Positions 27,903 through 39,137 of a DNA stretch of 52,014 nt are shown piece by piece. The notes beneath the pieces were generated by a model. It saw nothing but the letters and a program-made list of their open reading frames with translations. It ran no database searches and had not been told where the DNA came from. The position numbers and the translations under genes are program-made. Positions within the stretch are counted from its first letter, which is position 1. Each line of letters begins with the position of its first letter. The DNA is from Acidimicrobiaceae bacterium. GTDB lineage: Bacteria > Actinomycetota > Acidimicrobiia > Acidimicrobiales > RAAP-2. The stretch covers positions 87,700 to 139,713 of the forward strand of contig PNAH01000004.1 in NCBI GenBank assembly GCA_003170315.1. The letters are read 5' to 3'.

Positions 27903-29195
27903 CTATTGCTTCGTGAAGTTGGCGTAAGGATTGAACGACTCGCACATCTCGGCGACGTCGGCGCGAACCTCGGCCACGATCGCGTCGTCCTCGCGGTGGC
28001 GAAGAGCGCGTGAAATCAACGCCGCGATCGTTTCGAACTCGCCCTCTTTCATGCCGGCCGTCGTCTGAGCGGCGCTGCCCACGCGCAGTCCTGAGGTGAT
28101 GAACGGGCTGCGCGGGTCGTCGGGGATGGTGTTGCGATTCGTGGTGATGCCTGCGCGATCGAGCACCTCTTGGGCCACTTTGCCGGTCAACTCCGCGTCG
28201 AACTCACGCAGGTCCAGCAGCACCATGTGGTTCTCCGTGCCGCCCGAAACGTTGCGGAAGCCCTCCTTCGCGAGAGCGGCACCGAAGGCTTGCGCGTTGG
28301 CGACGATCTGATCCGTGTACGTGGCGAAACTCGGCTGCGCGGCTTCCTTGAACGAGACGGCCTTGGCGGCGATCGCGTGTTCCAGCGGACCACCTTGTTG
28401 GCCGGGGAAGACGGCCGAGTCAATCTTCTTGGCGTGCTCCTCGCGACAGACGATCGCGCCACCGCGGGGACCGCGCAGCGTCTTGTGGGTCGTGAAGGCG
28501 ACCACGTCGGCGTAGGGCACCGGGTTGGGATGCGAGCCGCCGGCGATCAGTCCGGCGACGTGCGCCGAATCGAACATCAACAGCGCGCCGATTTCGTCGG
28601 CGATCTCGCGAAAGGGAGCCGGTTCGATGAGGCGTGAATACGCCGTCGCGCCGGCGAGGATCATCTTCGGTCGGTGCTGAAGAGCTAGCTCGCGCACGTT
28701 GTCGAAGTCGATCAGTTCACCGGGGTTCGCGGGATCGTCCGATCGCGGCGTCACGCCGTAGGAGACGAAGTTCCACCATTTCGACGTGATGGAGGCGGGC
28801 GAACCATGGGTTAGGTGGCCGCCCTGGTCGAGTCGCATGGCGAGGATCGTGTCGCCCGGTTCCAGGAGCGCCTGATAGACCGCCACGTTGGCGTTGGCCC
28901 CGCTGTGGGGCTGCACGTTGGCGTGGTCGGCGCCGAAGAGCGCGGTGAGGCGACGCCGGGCCAGGTCCTCCACTTCGTCGACGACCTGGTTGCCGCCGTA
29001 GTAGCGACGGCCGGGATAGCCCTCGGCGTACTTGTTGGTGAGGATCGAGCCGGTCGCGGCGAGCACGGCCGGCGACGCGAAGTTCTCACTGGCGATCAAC
29101 TGCAGCGTGGTCGTTTGACGGTGCCACTCCTGGGCGAGCAGGGACGTCAACTCGTCGTCGTTTCTGATCCACGCGTCAAAGGGTGAGGAGGTCAT
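27903..29195 (-). CDS. glyA: Serine hydroxymethyltransferase
   Basis: PLP enzyme that converts serine and tetrahydrofolate to glycine and methylene-tetrahydrofolate; 430 residues. Motifs: [52 protein letters not shown] and the PLP-lysine segment [12 protein letters not shown]. Length is normal. It is 3 bp from rpiB and adjacent to wecA, so it is part of the long rpiB-to-atpC run. Confidence 0.97.
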   Translation of the reverse strand: MTSSPFDAWIRNDDELTSLLAQEWHRQTTTLQLIASENFASPAVLAATGSILTNKYAEGYPGRRYYGGNQVVDEVEDLARRRLTALFGADHANVQPHSGANANVAVYQALLEPGDTILAMRLDQGGHLTHGSPASITSKWWNFVSYGVTPRSDDPANPGELIDFDNVRELALQHRPKMILAGATAYSRLIEPAPFREIADEIGALLMFDSAHVAGLIAGGSHPNPVPYADVVAFTTHKTLRGPRGGAIVCREEHAKKIDSAVFPGQQGGPLEHAIAAKAVSFKEAAQPSFATYTDQIVANAQAFGAALAKEGFRNVSGGTENHMVLLDLREFDAELTGKVAQEVLDRAGITTNRNTIPDDPRSPFITSGLRVGSAAQTTAGMKEGEFETIAALISRALRHREDDAIVAEVRADVAEMCESFNPYANFTKQ

Positions 29196-29198
29196 GGA

Positions 29199-29660
29199 TT
29201 ACCTTTCATCGTCGCCGAGGTGTTCATCGAGCTCGTCGAGTTTCGCGACTCGCGCCACGTGGCGACCCGAGGCCGGCGTCGCGTTCAACCAGGCGTCGAG
29301 GGCTTCGACCGCCACCGTCGCGCCGGTGAGGCGCGACCCTAAGCACAGGACGTTGGCGTGATTGTGTTCGCGCGCGAGGTGGGCTGACGTCACGTCGTGG
29401 ACGACGGCGGCGCGAACGCCCGGAACTTTGTTAGCGGCGATGGAGATCCCTATGCCCGATCCGCATACCGCGACGCCGAGTTCGCAGTCGCCCGAGGCGA
29501 CGCTTCGTCCGACCGCGGCGCCAAAGTCCGGGTAGTCGACGGCATCGGTGGCGTTGTCGGTGCCGACGTCGAGAGTGTCGTGACCCCAATCCGTCAGGGT
29601 TTTGGCCAGCACGGTCTTTAGGTCAAAGCCAGCGTGATCTGAGCCGAGGGCGATACGCAT
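29199..29660 (-). CDS. rpiB: Ribose-5-phosphate isomerase B
   Basis: Pentose-phosphate isomerase of the RpiB/LacAB family, 153 residues. GSDHAGFDLK at the N-terminus, VDYPDFG, the catalytic AVCGSGIGISIAANK and RAAVVHDVTSAHLAREHNHANVLCLG. An upstream ATG at 29693 would add 11 residues that the family lacks. The ATG at 29660, with AGGG about 10 bases before it, is preferred. It is divergent from the thiolase-like gene across 56 bp. The promoter of the long atp run probably lies here. Confidence 0.94.
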   Translation of the reverse strand: MRIALGSDHAGFDLKTVLAKTLTDWGHDTLDVGTDNATDAVDYPDFGAAVGRSVASGDCELGVAVCGSGIGISIAANKVPGVRAAVVHDVTSAHLAREHNHANVLCLGSRLTGATVAVEALDAWLNATPASGRHVARVAKLDELDEHLGDDER

Positions 29661-29716
29661 CGACTCAACCCTACCTGTGGAATTAGAGCCCACGAAGGTG
29701 CGGCAATACTTCTGGA

Positions 29717-31204
29717 GTGACCGTTGCGCCTCGAACGCCCGTGCTCGTGGGAGTCGGCCAGATCACCGAACGACCGCGGTCGGGCGCCACCTACGCGACT
29801 CGAAAGCAGCCACTCGATCTCATGGTGGCGGCCCTCGAGGCGGCCGCCGTGGATTCTGGCGCGTCATCATTGTTGGAGAACATTGAAGAGATCGTCGCGG
29901 TTTCATCCTTCACCTGGCACACCCACGACCCGGCACTCTTGGTCGCCGAACGACTCGGCCTGCGCGTCACGACGCGACGACTGAACGTCGGGGGCAACAC
30001 CCCGCAGAAGTTCGTGCACGACACCGCGCGCCGGATCCTCGCCGGTCAAGTGAGAACCGTCGCGTTGGTGGGTGCCGAGGCGATGTACGCGAGACTGCTG
30101 GCGAAGCGCGAGGGCCGCGAGCTCGACTGGGTTCTCCAGCCCGACGAGATTCCCAGTCCAGTGGTCGCCAGCGACGACCCGTCACCGCTGACGTCGGCCG
30201 AATACGGCCAGGGACTCAACCTCCCCACGAACATCTACCCGTTGTTCGAGAACGCTCGACGAGCCCGCCTCGGCTGGACGTTGGAGGAGCATCGTGAGCA
30301 CCTCGGTCGACTCTGGTCGAACTTCGCGAGCGTCGCCGCGACGAATCCCTACGCCTGGATTCGCGACGCGCCATCGTCGGAGACGATCACCACGCCCAGT
30401 GCCGACAATCGAATGGTCGCCTTTCCGTACACGAAGTTGTTGATGGCCAACATGCCGGTCGACATGGCCGCAAGTTTCATCATGACCAACTTCGAACACG
30501 CCACGGCACTTGGCGTTGCGAGTGATCGGATGGTCTTTCCCGACTGTGGCGCCGATGCGACGGACCATTGGCTGATCTCGGACCGCCCGCAACTCGATGA
30601 CTCCCCCGCCATGCGCGCTATCTGGAAGACCCTGACGGACTTTGGCGTCGAACCTGACGGTCTCGCGTATCTTGATCTCTACAGCTGCTTTCCCACGGTG
30701 GTCCAAAGCGCCTGCGACGTGCTCGACATTGACGCCTTCGATCCCTGCCGAGTTCCGACGATCACCGGCGGGCTCACCTTTGGTGGTGGCCCGGGCAACA
30801 ACTACGTCACGCACTCCATCGCGTCGATGGTCGACGCCCTGCGTGCCGACCCGACGAGTCAGGGTCTAGTGACGGCGCTCGGTTGGTTCTGCACCAAACA
30901 CTCGTGGGGGGTGTACTCCGCATCGCCTCCACGTGAAGGATTCCGTTGGACAAGCCCTCAAAACGAAATCGATCGACAGTCACGTTGCGCCAGTGAGCAA
31001 CGGGAAGGAACCGCGACCGTGGAGAGCTACACCGTGACGCACGGGTCCAACGGCGACCCAGAGCGACTCATCATCGCGGCGCGAACACCGGACGACACTC
31101 GCACGTGGTGCCACAGCACCCATTCGGCATTGATGGACGAAGCCGAGAGGGGTGAGCTGATTGGTCGCACCGGCACGGTTGAAAGCGACGTATTCACGAT
31201 CTGA
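29717..31204 (+). CDS. Thiolase-like protein type 1 (TLP1) with C-terminal add-on domain
   Basis: Thiolase-superfamily protein of 495 residues. Two thiolase halves (PVLVGVGQITERP at the N-terminus; GLAYLDLYSCFPTVVQ and GGLTFGGGPGNNYVTHSIASMVDAL in the second half) are followed by a 90-residue C-terminal domain (ATVESYTVTHG through LIGRTGTVES) typical of TLP1. The position of the nucleophilic Cys reads GGNTPQ, with no cysteine, and the usual C-terminal Cys is missing too, so ordinary thiolase chemistry is unlikely. Substrate unknown. GTG start; AATACT (29705-29710) ends 6 nt before it. Confidence 0.82.
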   Translation: MTVAPRTPVLVGVGQITERPRSGATYATRKQPLDLMVAALEAAAVDSGASSLLENIEEIVAVSSFTWHTHDPALLVAERLGLRVTTRRLNVGGNTPQKFVHDTARRILAGQVRTVALVGAEAMYARLLAKREGRELDWVLQPDEIPSPVVASDDPSPLTSAEYGQGLNLPTNIYPLFENARRARLGWTLEEHREHLGRLWSNFASVAATNPYAWIRDAPSSETITTPSADNRMVAFPYTKLLMANMPVDMAASFIMTNFEHATALGVASDRMVFPDCGADATDHWLISDRPQLDDSPAMRAIWKTLTDFGVEPDGLAYLDLYSCFPTVVQSACDVLDIDAFDPCRVPTITGGLTFGGGPGNNYVTHSIASMVDALRADPTSQGLVTALGWFCTKHSWGVYSASPPREGFRWTSPQNEIDRQSRCASEQREGTATVESYTVTHGSNGDPERLIIAARTPDDTRTWCHSTHSALMDEAERGELIGRTGTVESDVFTI

Positions 31205-31227
31205 TCATCGCGCTATGACTCACGCGG

Positions 31228-31689
31228 CTAACTGGTCGCATGCACTGCCGCAATGAGTTCATCGTTGTCCCTACGCGGAGCGAGCGTCCGCGAGTAGAGG
31301 AAAAGACCAAGGGCGGACAGCAAGGCGCCAACCAGATCGAACCACAACACGCTCGTCATCCAGAAACCACCAAATGTTCGGAACGGAGTGATGACGAACA
31401 GATAGAGGATTGAGGTGAGCAGATATTGAACAGCGAATGCCAAATACGCACGTCGCAGGATCGTACGTTGCAGTTCGTCGTTGGCCTCCAGACGCGTTAA
31501 CCACCACCACGCGAACACTGCCGCAGTGGTTATCAGTGGATTCAGCACCGGGATCACAATTACCCGCAACCCAGAGAAGTAATAGCCCCTTTGGGTGACG
31601 TCATTGACGTACGAAATCACACCCGAAGTAGCGCTTACGACAAACCCGAGAACCACCATCACTTGGGCGGCACGAGCGCTGGCGTTCAT
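31228..31689 (-). CDS. Four-helix membrane protein, unknown
   Basis: Protein of 153 residues with four predicted membrane helices (about 10-30, 42-66, 80-103, 110-131) and a polar C-terminus. I do not recognise the family. It breaks the otherwise conserved order between sua5 and the rpiB-atp run and is on the same strand as sua5, 75 bp behind it. It may be the last gene of the rho-to-sua5 transcript or an independent insertion. Confidence 0.55.
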   Translation of the reverse strand: MNASARAAQVMVVLGFVVSATSGVISYVNDVTQRGYYFSGLRVIVIPVLNPLITTAAVFAWWWLTRLEANDELQRTILRRAYLAFAVQYLLTSILYLFVITPFRTFGGFWMTSVLWFDLVGALLSALGLFLYSRTLAPRRDNDELIAAVHATS

Positions 31690-31764
31690 TACCCCACGCT
31701 AGTGACGATCGTGAAACGCTCCGGTGGCGTGCGAACTCTTGAAACTACGGAGCCGCATCGTGTT

Positions 31765-32367
31765 TCAGTCCAGAACGCGGGCCAATTCGGCAGTGGAAAC
31801 GGATCCTTCTCGAAGTACGCGCCACGGAGTGACCGAGAGGTCGACCACGCTCGACACGTCGCCCGATCGATCACCGCCGTCGATGGCGCCATTCAACTCT
31901 TCGCGAGAGGCGAATCGCCTGAGGACTTCTTGAGCGCTGTAACAAGGCTTCTCACCGTGTTCGTTGGCACTGGTAACGGCGAAGGGACCGAGTACGGCCA
32001 TCATTCGACGCAAGATGTCGTCATCGGGAATGCGAAAGCCGGCGGTGTCGTTCTCGCCGCCCAACATCACGGATAACTCGTGAGGAACGGTGATGATGAT
32101 CGTGAGCGGTCCGGGCCAGAACGCGTCAGCGAGCCTCTGGGCCTCGTCGGGCCACTCGACACCGAGAAATTGGATCTGTTCGACCGAATCGACCATCACC
32201 GGAATGGGCACGAACGTGGGCCGATGCTTCAACGCGAACAAGGTGGCGACGGCCAACGGTTGGCCCACCTCGGCGGCCAGTCCGTAGACCGTGTCCGTCG
32301 GAACGGCGACGATTCCCCCAGCATCGAGCGCCGCGATGGCGGCCTCGACCTTCATCAGTCTGGGCAT
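31765..32367 (-). CDS. tsaC: L-threonylcarbamoyladenylate synthase (Sua5/YwlC/YrdC family)
   Basis: Makes threonylcarbamoyl-AMP for the t6A37 tRNA modification. The 200-residue protein carries GIVAVPTDTVYGLAAE, LKHRPTFVPIPVMV (the KxR binding pocket), FWPGPLTIII, GFRIPDD and VTSANEHGE. There is no long C-terminal Sua5 domain. ATG shares one base with the prmC stop. The same pair occurs in mycobacteria. Confidence 0.92.
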   Translation of the reverse strand: MPRLMKVEAAIAALDAGGIVAVPTDTVYGLAAEVGQPLAVATLFALKHRPTFVPIPVMVDSVEQIQFLGVEWPDEAQRLADAFWPGPLTIIITVPHELSVMLGGENDTAGFRIPDDDILRRMMAVLGPFAVTSANEHGEKPCYSAQEVLRRFASREELNGAIDGGDRSGDVSSVVDLSVTPWRVLREGSVSTAELARVLD

Positions 32368-33188
32368 CAGCGTTTCGCAATCAGGAATCGCGGATTGCCG
32401 AACATGTCGTCCAGGTCTCGAACGTCAACGAACATCGCGTCGTCTGCCGCTTGGAGTACTGCCGCGCGATGCATATTTCCATGTTCACATATCAGCAACC
32501 CGTTTGCCATAAGCCACGGGCACGATTGGCCAATTATTACTTGGAGGTCGAGGAACCCTTCGGCGTACGCCGTGTCCTCGGAGACCAACGCCGCGAACGG
32601 TTCGTAGCCGAGCGCCGGGTCGAGCGTCGCGAATTCCGTTGCCCCCACGTAGGGCGGATTGGCGACAATCAAATCGACGCGACCAAGCAAGGACCGATCC
32701 AAAGCGTCAAACCATGAGGACTGCACCGTCGTGACCCCGTCCAGATCGTGCTTTCGCGCGTTGGCCCGGGTGACGTCGAGGGCGCCGGGAGAGGTGTCGA
32801 CCGCCAACAGCGTGGCCCGCACGTCCATCTGGCGAAGCTCGAAGAGCAGCGCGAGACCGATGGCGCCCGAGCCGCAGCCGAGGTCGACGATGAGCGGGGC
32901 CTGGAGCCGGCGCTTCATGAGTTCCTCGAAGGCGAGGCCGACGAGTTCTTCGGTCTCGGGGCGCGGGATGAGCACGCGCGAATCCAGGTCGAGGTCCAGC
33001 GAGCGAAAGGGCCAGTGTCCGAGCACGTACTGAATCGGTTCGCCGCCGAGTCGGCGCTGGGCGGCGGCGTGCATGGCCGCCATCGATTCGTGATCCGTGG
33101 GTGAGAACTCTTCGACCAACCACCGGGCCTCTCGACGATTCAGTCCGGCGTCGATGAGTTCGGTTACCAGATGCGAACTAGCGTCCAT
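32367..33188 (-). CDS. prmC: Release factor glutamine methyltransferase
   Basis: Methylates the Gln of the GGQ motif in release factors. 273 residues: helical N-terminal domain, then the SAM-binding VDLGCGSGAIGLAL and the catalytic NPPYVG. PIQYVLGHWPFRSLDLDLDSRVLIPRPETEELV is the family's linker. It overlaps the 3' end of its substrate's gene prfA by 11 bp. Confidence 0.95.
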   Translation of the reverse strand: MDASSHLVTELIDAGLNRREARWLVEEFSPTDHESMAAMHAAAQRRLGGEPIQYVLGHWPFRSLDLDLDSRVLIPRPETEELVGLAFEELMKRRLQAPLIVDLGCGSGAIGLALLFELRQMDVRATLLAVDTSPGALDVTRANARKHDLDGVTTVQSSWFDALDRSLLGRVDLIVANPPYVGATEFATLDPALGYEPFAALVSEDTAYAEGFLDLQVIIGQSCPWLMANGLLICEHGNMHRAAVLQAADDAMFVDVRDLDDMFGNPRFLIAKR

Positions 33189-34257
33189 CGCTCTCGGCCA
33201 GTTGTCGCGCGCGCTTCTCGGCCAGCAGCGCGTCGACGTAGGGATCGAGGTAGCCGGCCAGCACGTAATCGAGCGTATAGGTCGTCAAGTTGATCCGGTG
33301 ATCCGTCACCCGGTTCTCCTTGAAGTTGTAGGTGCGAATCTTCTCGCTGCGACCGCCGCTGCCCAACTGGGAGCGCTTCAGGTCGCCCTGCTCGCTCGCC
33401 TGGGCGTCCTGGGCCGCCTTCAACAGGCGCGCGCGCAAGACGATCATCGCCTTGGCGCGGTTTTGAATCTGACTCTTCTCGTCCTGCATCGACACGACGA
33501 TGCCGGTCGGCAGGTGCGTGATGCGCACTGCCGAGTCGGTCGTGTTGACGCTCTGGCCGCCGGGACCGGACGAACGGTAGACGTCGATCTTGAGATCGCT
33601 CTGGTTGAGCTCGACGTCGACCTCTTCGGCTTCGGGCAGTACCGACACCGTGGCTGACGAAGTGTGGACGCGGCCCTTGGCCTCGGTCACCGGCACCCGC
33701 TGGACGCGGTGCACGCCGGCCTCGTGCTGCAAGCGAAACCACGCATCCTCGCCCTTGATGAGATAGATGGCCTCATCGAGACCGCCCTGTTCGGACTCGC
33801 GCTCTTCAATGACCTCGAGCTTCCAGCCCCGAAGGGCGGCGTAGCGACGGTACATCTGGGCCAGGTCCGAGGCGAAAAGATTGGCCTCCTCGCCGCCTTC
33901 GGCGCCGCGGATCTCCAGGATCACGTTGCGGCCTTCGTTGGGGTCGTGTGGGAGCAACAGCGTCTCGAGACTGAGCTCCAGTTCGGGAATCTTCTCCTCG
34001 GCGTTGTTCATCTCTTCGCGCCAGAGCTCCCGGTCGTCGCCGCTAGTTTCGTTGAACATCTCTTTGGCCGTCGCGAAGTCCGATTGGGCGGCCTTCAGGT
34101 CGATCCAGGCGTGGTTGATCTCGGACAGTTCTTTGTGGCGCCGAGAGAGATCGCGCAGGCGCGTGAGGTCGCTGGCGACGTCCGGTTCGGAAAGTTGGGT
34201 TTCGACCGACCGCAGTTCGTCCTGAAGGACGTTCAGGGTCTCGTCAACGGAGCGCAC
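33178..34257 (-). CDS. prfA: Peptide chain release factor 1
   Basis: Recognises UAA and UAG. The 359-residue protein has the GGQ tripeptide at 233-235 (SSGPGGQSVNTTDSAVR) and the PxT codon-recognition motif as Pro189-Val-Thr191, which marks RF1 rather than RF2. Directly upstream of prmC, as in most actinobacteria; 21 bp after rpmE. Confidence 0.97.
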   Translation of the reverse strand: MRSVDETLNVLQDELRSVETQLSEPDVASDLTRLRDLSRRHKELSEINHAWIDLKAAQSDFATAKEMFNETSGDDRELWREEMNNAEEKIPELELSLETLLLPHDPNEGRNVILEIRGAEGGEEANLFASDLAQMYRRYAALRGWKLEVIEERESEQGGLDEAIYLIKGEDAWFRLQHEAGVHRVQRVPVTEAKGRVHTSSATVSVLPEAEEVDVELNQSDLKIDVYRSSGPGGQSVNTTDSAVRITHLPTGIVVSMQDEKSQIQNRAKAMIVLRARLLKAAQDAQASEQGDLKRSQLGSGGRSEKIRTYNFKENRVTDHRINLTTYTLDYVLAGYLDPYVDALLAEKRARQLAESDGR

Positions 34258-34278
34258 GGCGGGTGAGCGCTCGAGGAC

Positions 34279-34503
34279 CTAAGCCCGGGGAGCGCGCGTC
34301 TTGGTCTTTTGCGCGTAACGACGCTGGAAGCGCTCGACGCGACCTCCGGTGTCGACGAGCTTCTGCTTGCCGGTGAAGAACGGGTGGCATTCGTTGCACA
34401 GTTCGACGGTCATCGCTGACTTCGTGGACTGGGTCGTGAAAGTGTTGCCGCACGAGCATTTAACGGTCGCGTCGCCGTAGTTGGGGTGAATATCAGGCTT
34501 CAT
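34279..34503 (-). CDS. rpmE: Ribosomal protein bL31, zinc-binding (C+) form
   Basis: 74 residues from the ATG at 34503, which is set by GAGGAG four bases upstream; an earlier ATG would add eight non-family residues. Starts [22 protein letters not shown] and has C-x-C plus C-x-x-C zinc ligands (CSCG, CNEC), the zinc-retaining type. Basic C-terminal tail. Lies between rho and prfA. Confidence 0.96.
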   Translation of the reverse strand: MKPDIHPNYGDATVKCSCGNTFTTQSTKSAMTVELCNECHPFFTGKQKLVDTGGRVERFQRRYAQKTKTRAPRA

Positions 34504-34540
34504 AGGTCTCCTCGTTGCGAATGACAAGTTTAGCGGAAAA

Positions 34541-36190
<1,650 letters not shown>

Positions 36191-36559
36191 GGTTAATCCT
36201 TTCGCTCCGCTCGAAAAAATTAAATGAGCAGAGAAGAAAATTCGGGAAACGTCGTCTTGGATGAGTTCCTCACACCGGGGAAAAGGCCGGGCGCGGACGA
36301 CCTCTCCATTGTAGCGGAGTCTGTGACAATTGCCAACATTTGATCCATTACCGAGAATCTCCATTTGCGAACACCCGAAATGAGCGCGGTGAAACACGGA
36401 TTGACGTCGAGCAGGTCTTTCGTACTGGCACTACAAAGTTTCGAAGGCTGACCCCCTGCTTCGCTGGAGAAAGATGAGCCAAATTGATATCGAGCGAACG
36501 AGAAGCGATAGAGGGGGCCGCCAAAGGATGACCGAACTCGCGCAGGATTCACGGCGGCG
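36191..36559. promoter_or_regulatory. Divergent control region between rho and the FtsX-type gene
   Basis: A 369-bp space with no gene that I can support. An AT-rich patch lies right upstream of rho (36215-36245). Rho genes often have long autoregulated leaders, so a leader here is plausible. I see no strong hairpin, leader peptide or clear promoter pair. Confidence 0.3.
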
Positions 36560-39085
36560 ATGAACTCCAACGCGACGCGCGTCGGGTGGTACTGGTTCCG
36601 GGCGAACTTCGTTCGGCGCTGGTTGAACTATCTGACGATCGTCCTGCTCGTCGGTTCGGTCGGGGGCCTCGCACTCGGATCGGTCGCCGCGGCGCGTCGG
36701 ACTCAGTCGTCGTACAACACGTTCCTCGCCAGTACGAATCCCTCGGATCTCGCGGTGACGCTGTTCGCCCCTAATATCTCGGCCGATCTCGCTCGGTTGA
36801 AGTACGTGCGACACGTGGGCGTGTCGTCGTACTCCGTCAATGCCTTTCCCGTAGGGAAGCACGGCGTGCCAATTATCACCAAGGTCTTTGCAAACGGTAC
36901 CGTGACCAACGCGGGGAGTCTCCGTGGCGAGTACTTCAGCGAGGACCGTGTGGCCCTCGTTGAAGGTCGCCTGGCCAATCCGAAGAAGGCGCGTGAATTC
37001 ATGGCCGACGCGCTCGGTGCGCGAGCCATGGGCTGGCACGTGGGTGAATTTATTAGAATGTATTTCTACACCGACGCCCAAACGGCCGAATCCGGATTCG
37101 GTTACAAATACATCAAGCCGACCGCGGACGTGACGATGCACCTCGTTGGAACGGTCATCCCTAACAGTGACGTCTTGCTGGACCAAGTCGATCGCACGCC
37201 GGAGCTGTTGATTTACACTCCCGCGCTCACGAGGAAAATCGTGAATAACGCCTCTCACTACAACCAATACGCCCTCCAACTCGACCACGGCGCTCGCGAC
37301 ATTTCAGCCGTCGAACGCGAAATCATCGCCGCGCTCCCTCCGGGTACGACCTATACCTTTCACGTAAACTCCGACGTCGCCGCCGAAGTGAATCGCTCGC
37401 TCGAGCCCGAATCAATCTCATTAGTCGTATTCGGACTCATCGCGGGCCTGGCCGCCTTGATCATCGCCGGCGGGCTGATCGCGCGCGGTCTCCAACAAGA
37501 AGGTGAAGACTTCGGTGTTCTGCGCGCCTTGGGTGGCAGTCCCGCAATGTCAGCGATCTCAGGTGCGCTCGGACCGCTAGCAGCGATCTGCGTCGGAGCG
37601 GGTCTCGCGGTCGTTATCGCGATTGGACTCTCACCGTTATCGCCCTTCGGACCGGTGCGCGCGGTGTATCCCGATGGTGGCTTCGCCTTCGATTGGTCCG
37701 TACTCGGCTACGGCCTTCTCGTCCTTCCCCTGCTGCTCAGTGTGGTCACGTTCGGCCTCGTTCTTCGACGATCGCGGCGCGTGACCAACCGCACCCGACG
37801 GAAGTACCCGCCACTCGGTTCGCGCGCCGGTCGATTGGCCTCCGACATCGGTCTTCCCGTGACCGCCGTCGTGGGCATCCGCTTCGCGCTCGAAGCACCG
37901 GTGGACCGCGACGCCGCCCCCGTCCGTTCGGCGCTCGTCGGCGCCATGCTGGCAGTGACCATTGTGGTCACGACGCTGACGTTCGGCAGCAGTCTGGGAA
38001 CGCTCGTGTCACATCCGTCTCTCTACGGGTGGAACTGGAACTACGCGCTCGGATCGAACGGCAACGGCATACCGCCGCAGGCCGCGCGGCTGCTCAATAC
38101 CGATCCGTACGTGGCGGCATATTCGGGCGACAACTTCGCCAACGCGCAGATCGATGGCGTCACCGTACCAATAATCCTGACGACCGCCCGCGCCAAAGTG
38201 ACCGCTCCCATCCTTTCTGGTCACGAGGTGACGGGACCCGACCAGATCGTGCTCGGGGCCGAGACGATGCAACGACTTCACAAACGTCTCGGTCAGTCGG
38301 TGTCAGTGACCTACGGCACGAAGAAGGACTATCCCGTGTACGTACCGCCCACCAGCATGACCATTGTGGGCACGGCCACCTTGCCGGCGATTGGCGGCAC
38401 GTTGACGCAACATACCTCGATGGGCGTTGGCGCGATGATCCCCTTGAGTATCGAGCCGCCGGCCTTCAAGAAGTACATTCACCAAAAGAACGAAACCCTC
38501 GACGGCTACTCATCGATCTTCGTGCGATTCCAAGTTGGTGCGCCGCTGTCGCTCGCGGCAGCGTCGTTACGAAAGATCGCCCAAATCGGGCTAAAGGAGT
38601 TGAACGCCACCCCCCAAGGGGGAGGCAGCAGCGTTTTCGTCGTCGGGGTTCGGTACCCGGCGGAGATTGAGAACTATCGAGCGATCGGCATCATTCCCGA
38701 TTTGCTGGCCCTCGCCCTGGCGCTGGGCGCCGTCGTGGCACTCGGCCTCACCTTGATCGCCTCCGTGCACCGCCGGCGGCGCGACCTCGCGTTGCTTCGC
38801 ACCCTCGGGTTTACCGGCCGACAACTGTTGTCGGCGGTCGCGTGGCAGGCTTCCGTCGCGGGCGCCGTCGGCGCGGTCTTTGGAATCCCCCTCGGCATCG
38901 TGGTCGGACGTTGGTTGTGGACTCTCTTCGCGAACAACATCTACGCCGTGCCGCGACCCTCCATACCGATCGTTCCTCTCATCGTGGTGGCGTTAAGCGC
39001 GATGGTGCTCTCGAACGCGGTGGCCGCGTTACCCGGACGCAGCGCCGCGAGGACGTCGACGGCACAGGTGCTGCGCGGCGAGTAA
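36560..39085 (+). CDS. FtsX/MacB-like ABC transporter permease
   Basis: Large permease of 841 residues. An N-terminal helix (about 22-44) is followed by a periplasmic MacB-like domain (about 45-280), a first FtsX core with three helices (about 282-405), a linker and second extracytoplasmic domain (about 440-700), and a second FtsX core (about 718-835). The motif GEDFGVLRALGGSPAMSAIS recurs in the second core as RRDLALLRTLGFTGRQLLSAV. This is the duplicated permease plan. No ATP-binding subunit gene is adjacent, so its partner must be encoded elsewhere. It lies where thrB sits in related genomes. Confidence 0.85.
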   Translation: MNSNATRVGWYWFRANFVRRWLNYLTIVLLVGSVGGLALGSVAAARRTQSSYNTFLASTNPSDLAVTLFAPNISADLARLKYVRHVGVSSYSVNAFPVGKHGVPIITKVFANGTVTNAGSLRGEYFSEDRVALVEGRLANPKKAREFMADALGARAMGWHVGEFIRMYFYTDAQTAESGFGYKYIKPTADVTMHLVGTVIPNSDVLLDQVDRTPELLIYTPALTRKIVNNASHYNQYALQLDHGARDISAVEREIIAALPPGTTYTFHVNSDVAAEVNRSLEPESISLVVFGLIAGLAALIIAGGLIARGLQQEGEDFGVLRALGGSPAMSAISGALGPLAAICVGAGLAVVIAIGLSPLSPFGPVRAVYPDGGFAFDWSVLGYGLLVLPLLLSVVTFGLVLRRSRRVTNRTRRKYPPLGSRAGRLASDIGLPVTAVVGIRFALEAPVDRDAAPVRSALVGAMLAVTIVVTTLTFGSSLGTLVSHPSLYGWNWNYALGSNGNGIPPQAARLLNTDPYVAAYSGDNFANAQIDGVTVPIILTTARAKVTAPILSGHEVTGPDQIVLGAETMQRLHKRLGQSVSVTYGTKKDYPVYVPPTSMTIVGTATLPAIGGTLTQHTSMGVGAMIPLSIEPPAFKKYIHQKNETLDGYSSIFVRFQVGAPLSLAAASLRKIAQIGLKELNATPQGGGSSVFVVGVRYPAEIENYRAIGIIPDLLALALALGAVVALGLTLIASVHRRRRDLALLRTLGFTGRQLLSAVAWQASVAGAVGAVFGIPLGIVVGRWLWTLFANNIYAVPRPSIPIVPLIVVALSAMVLSNAVAALPGRSAARTSTAQVLRGE

Positions 39086-39137
39086 TCAGCTGCAACGAGA
39101 ACTCGTCGCGCGCGGTGAACGGCGAGGCCCGACGCTT

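Noticed and set aside
34504-34527. Longer start for rpmE
   Set aside because: The upstream eight codons are not in the bL31 family, and the ribosome-binding site fits the ATG at 34503.
36191-36397. N-terminal extension of Rho
   Set aside because: The open frame lacks similarity and start signals. ATG 36190 has a good AAAGGA and begins the Rho_N sequence.
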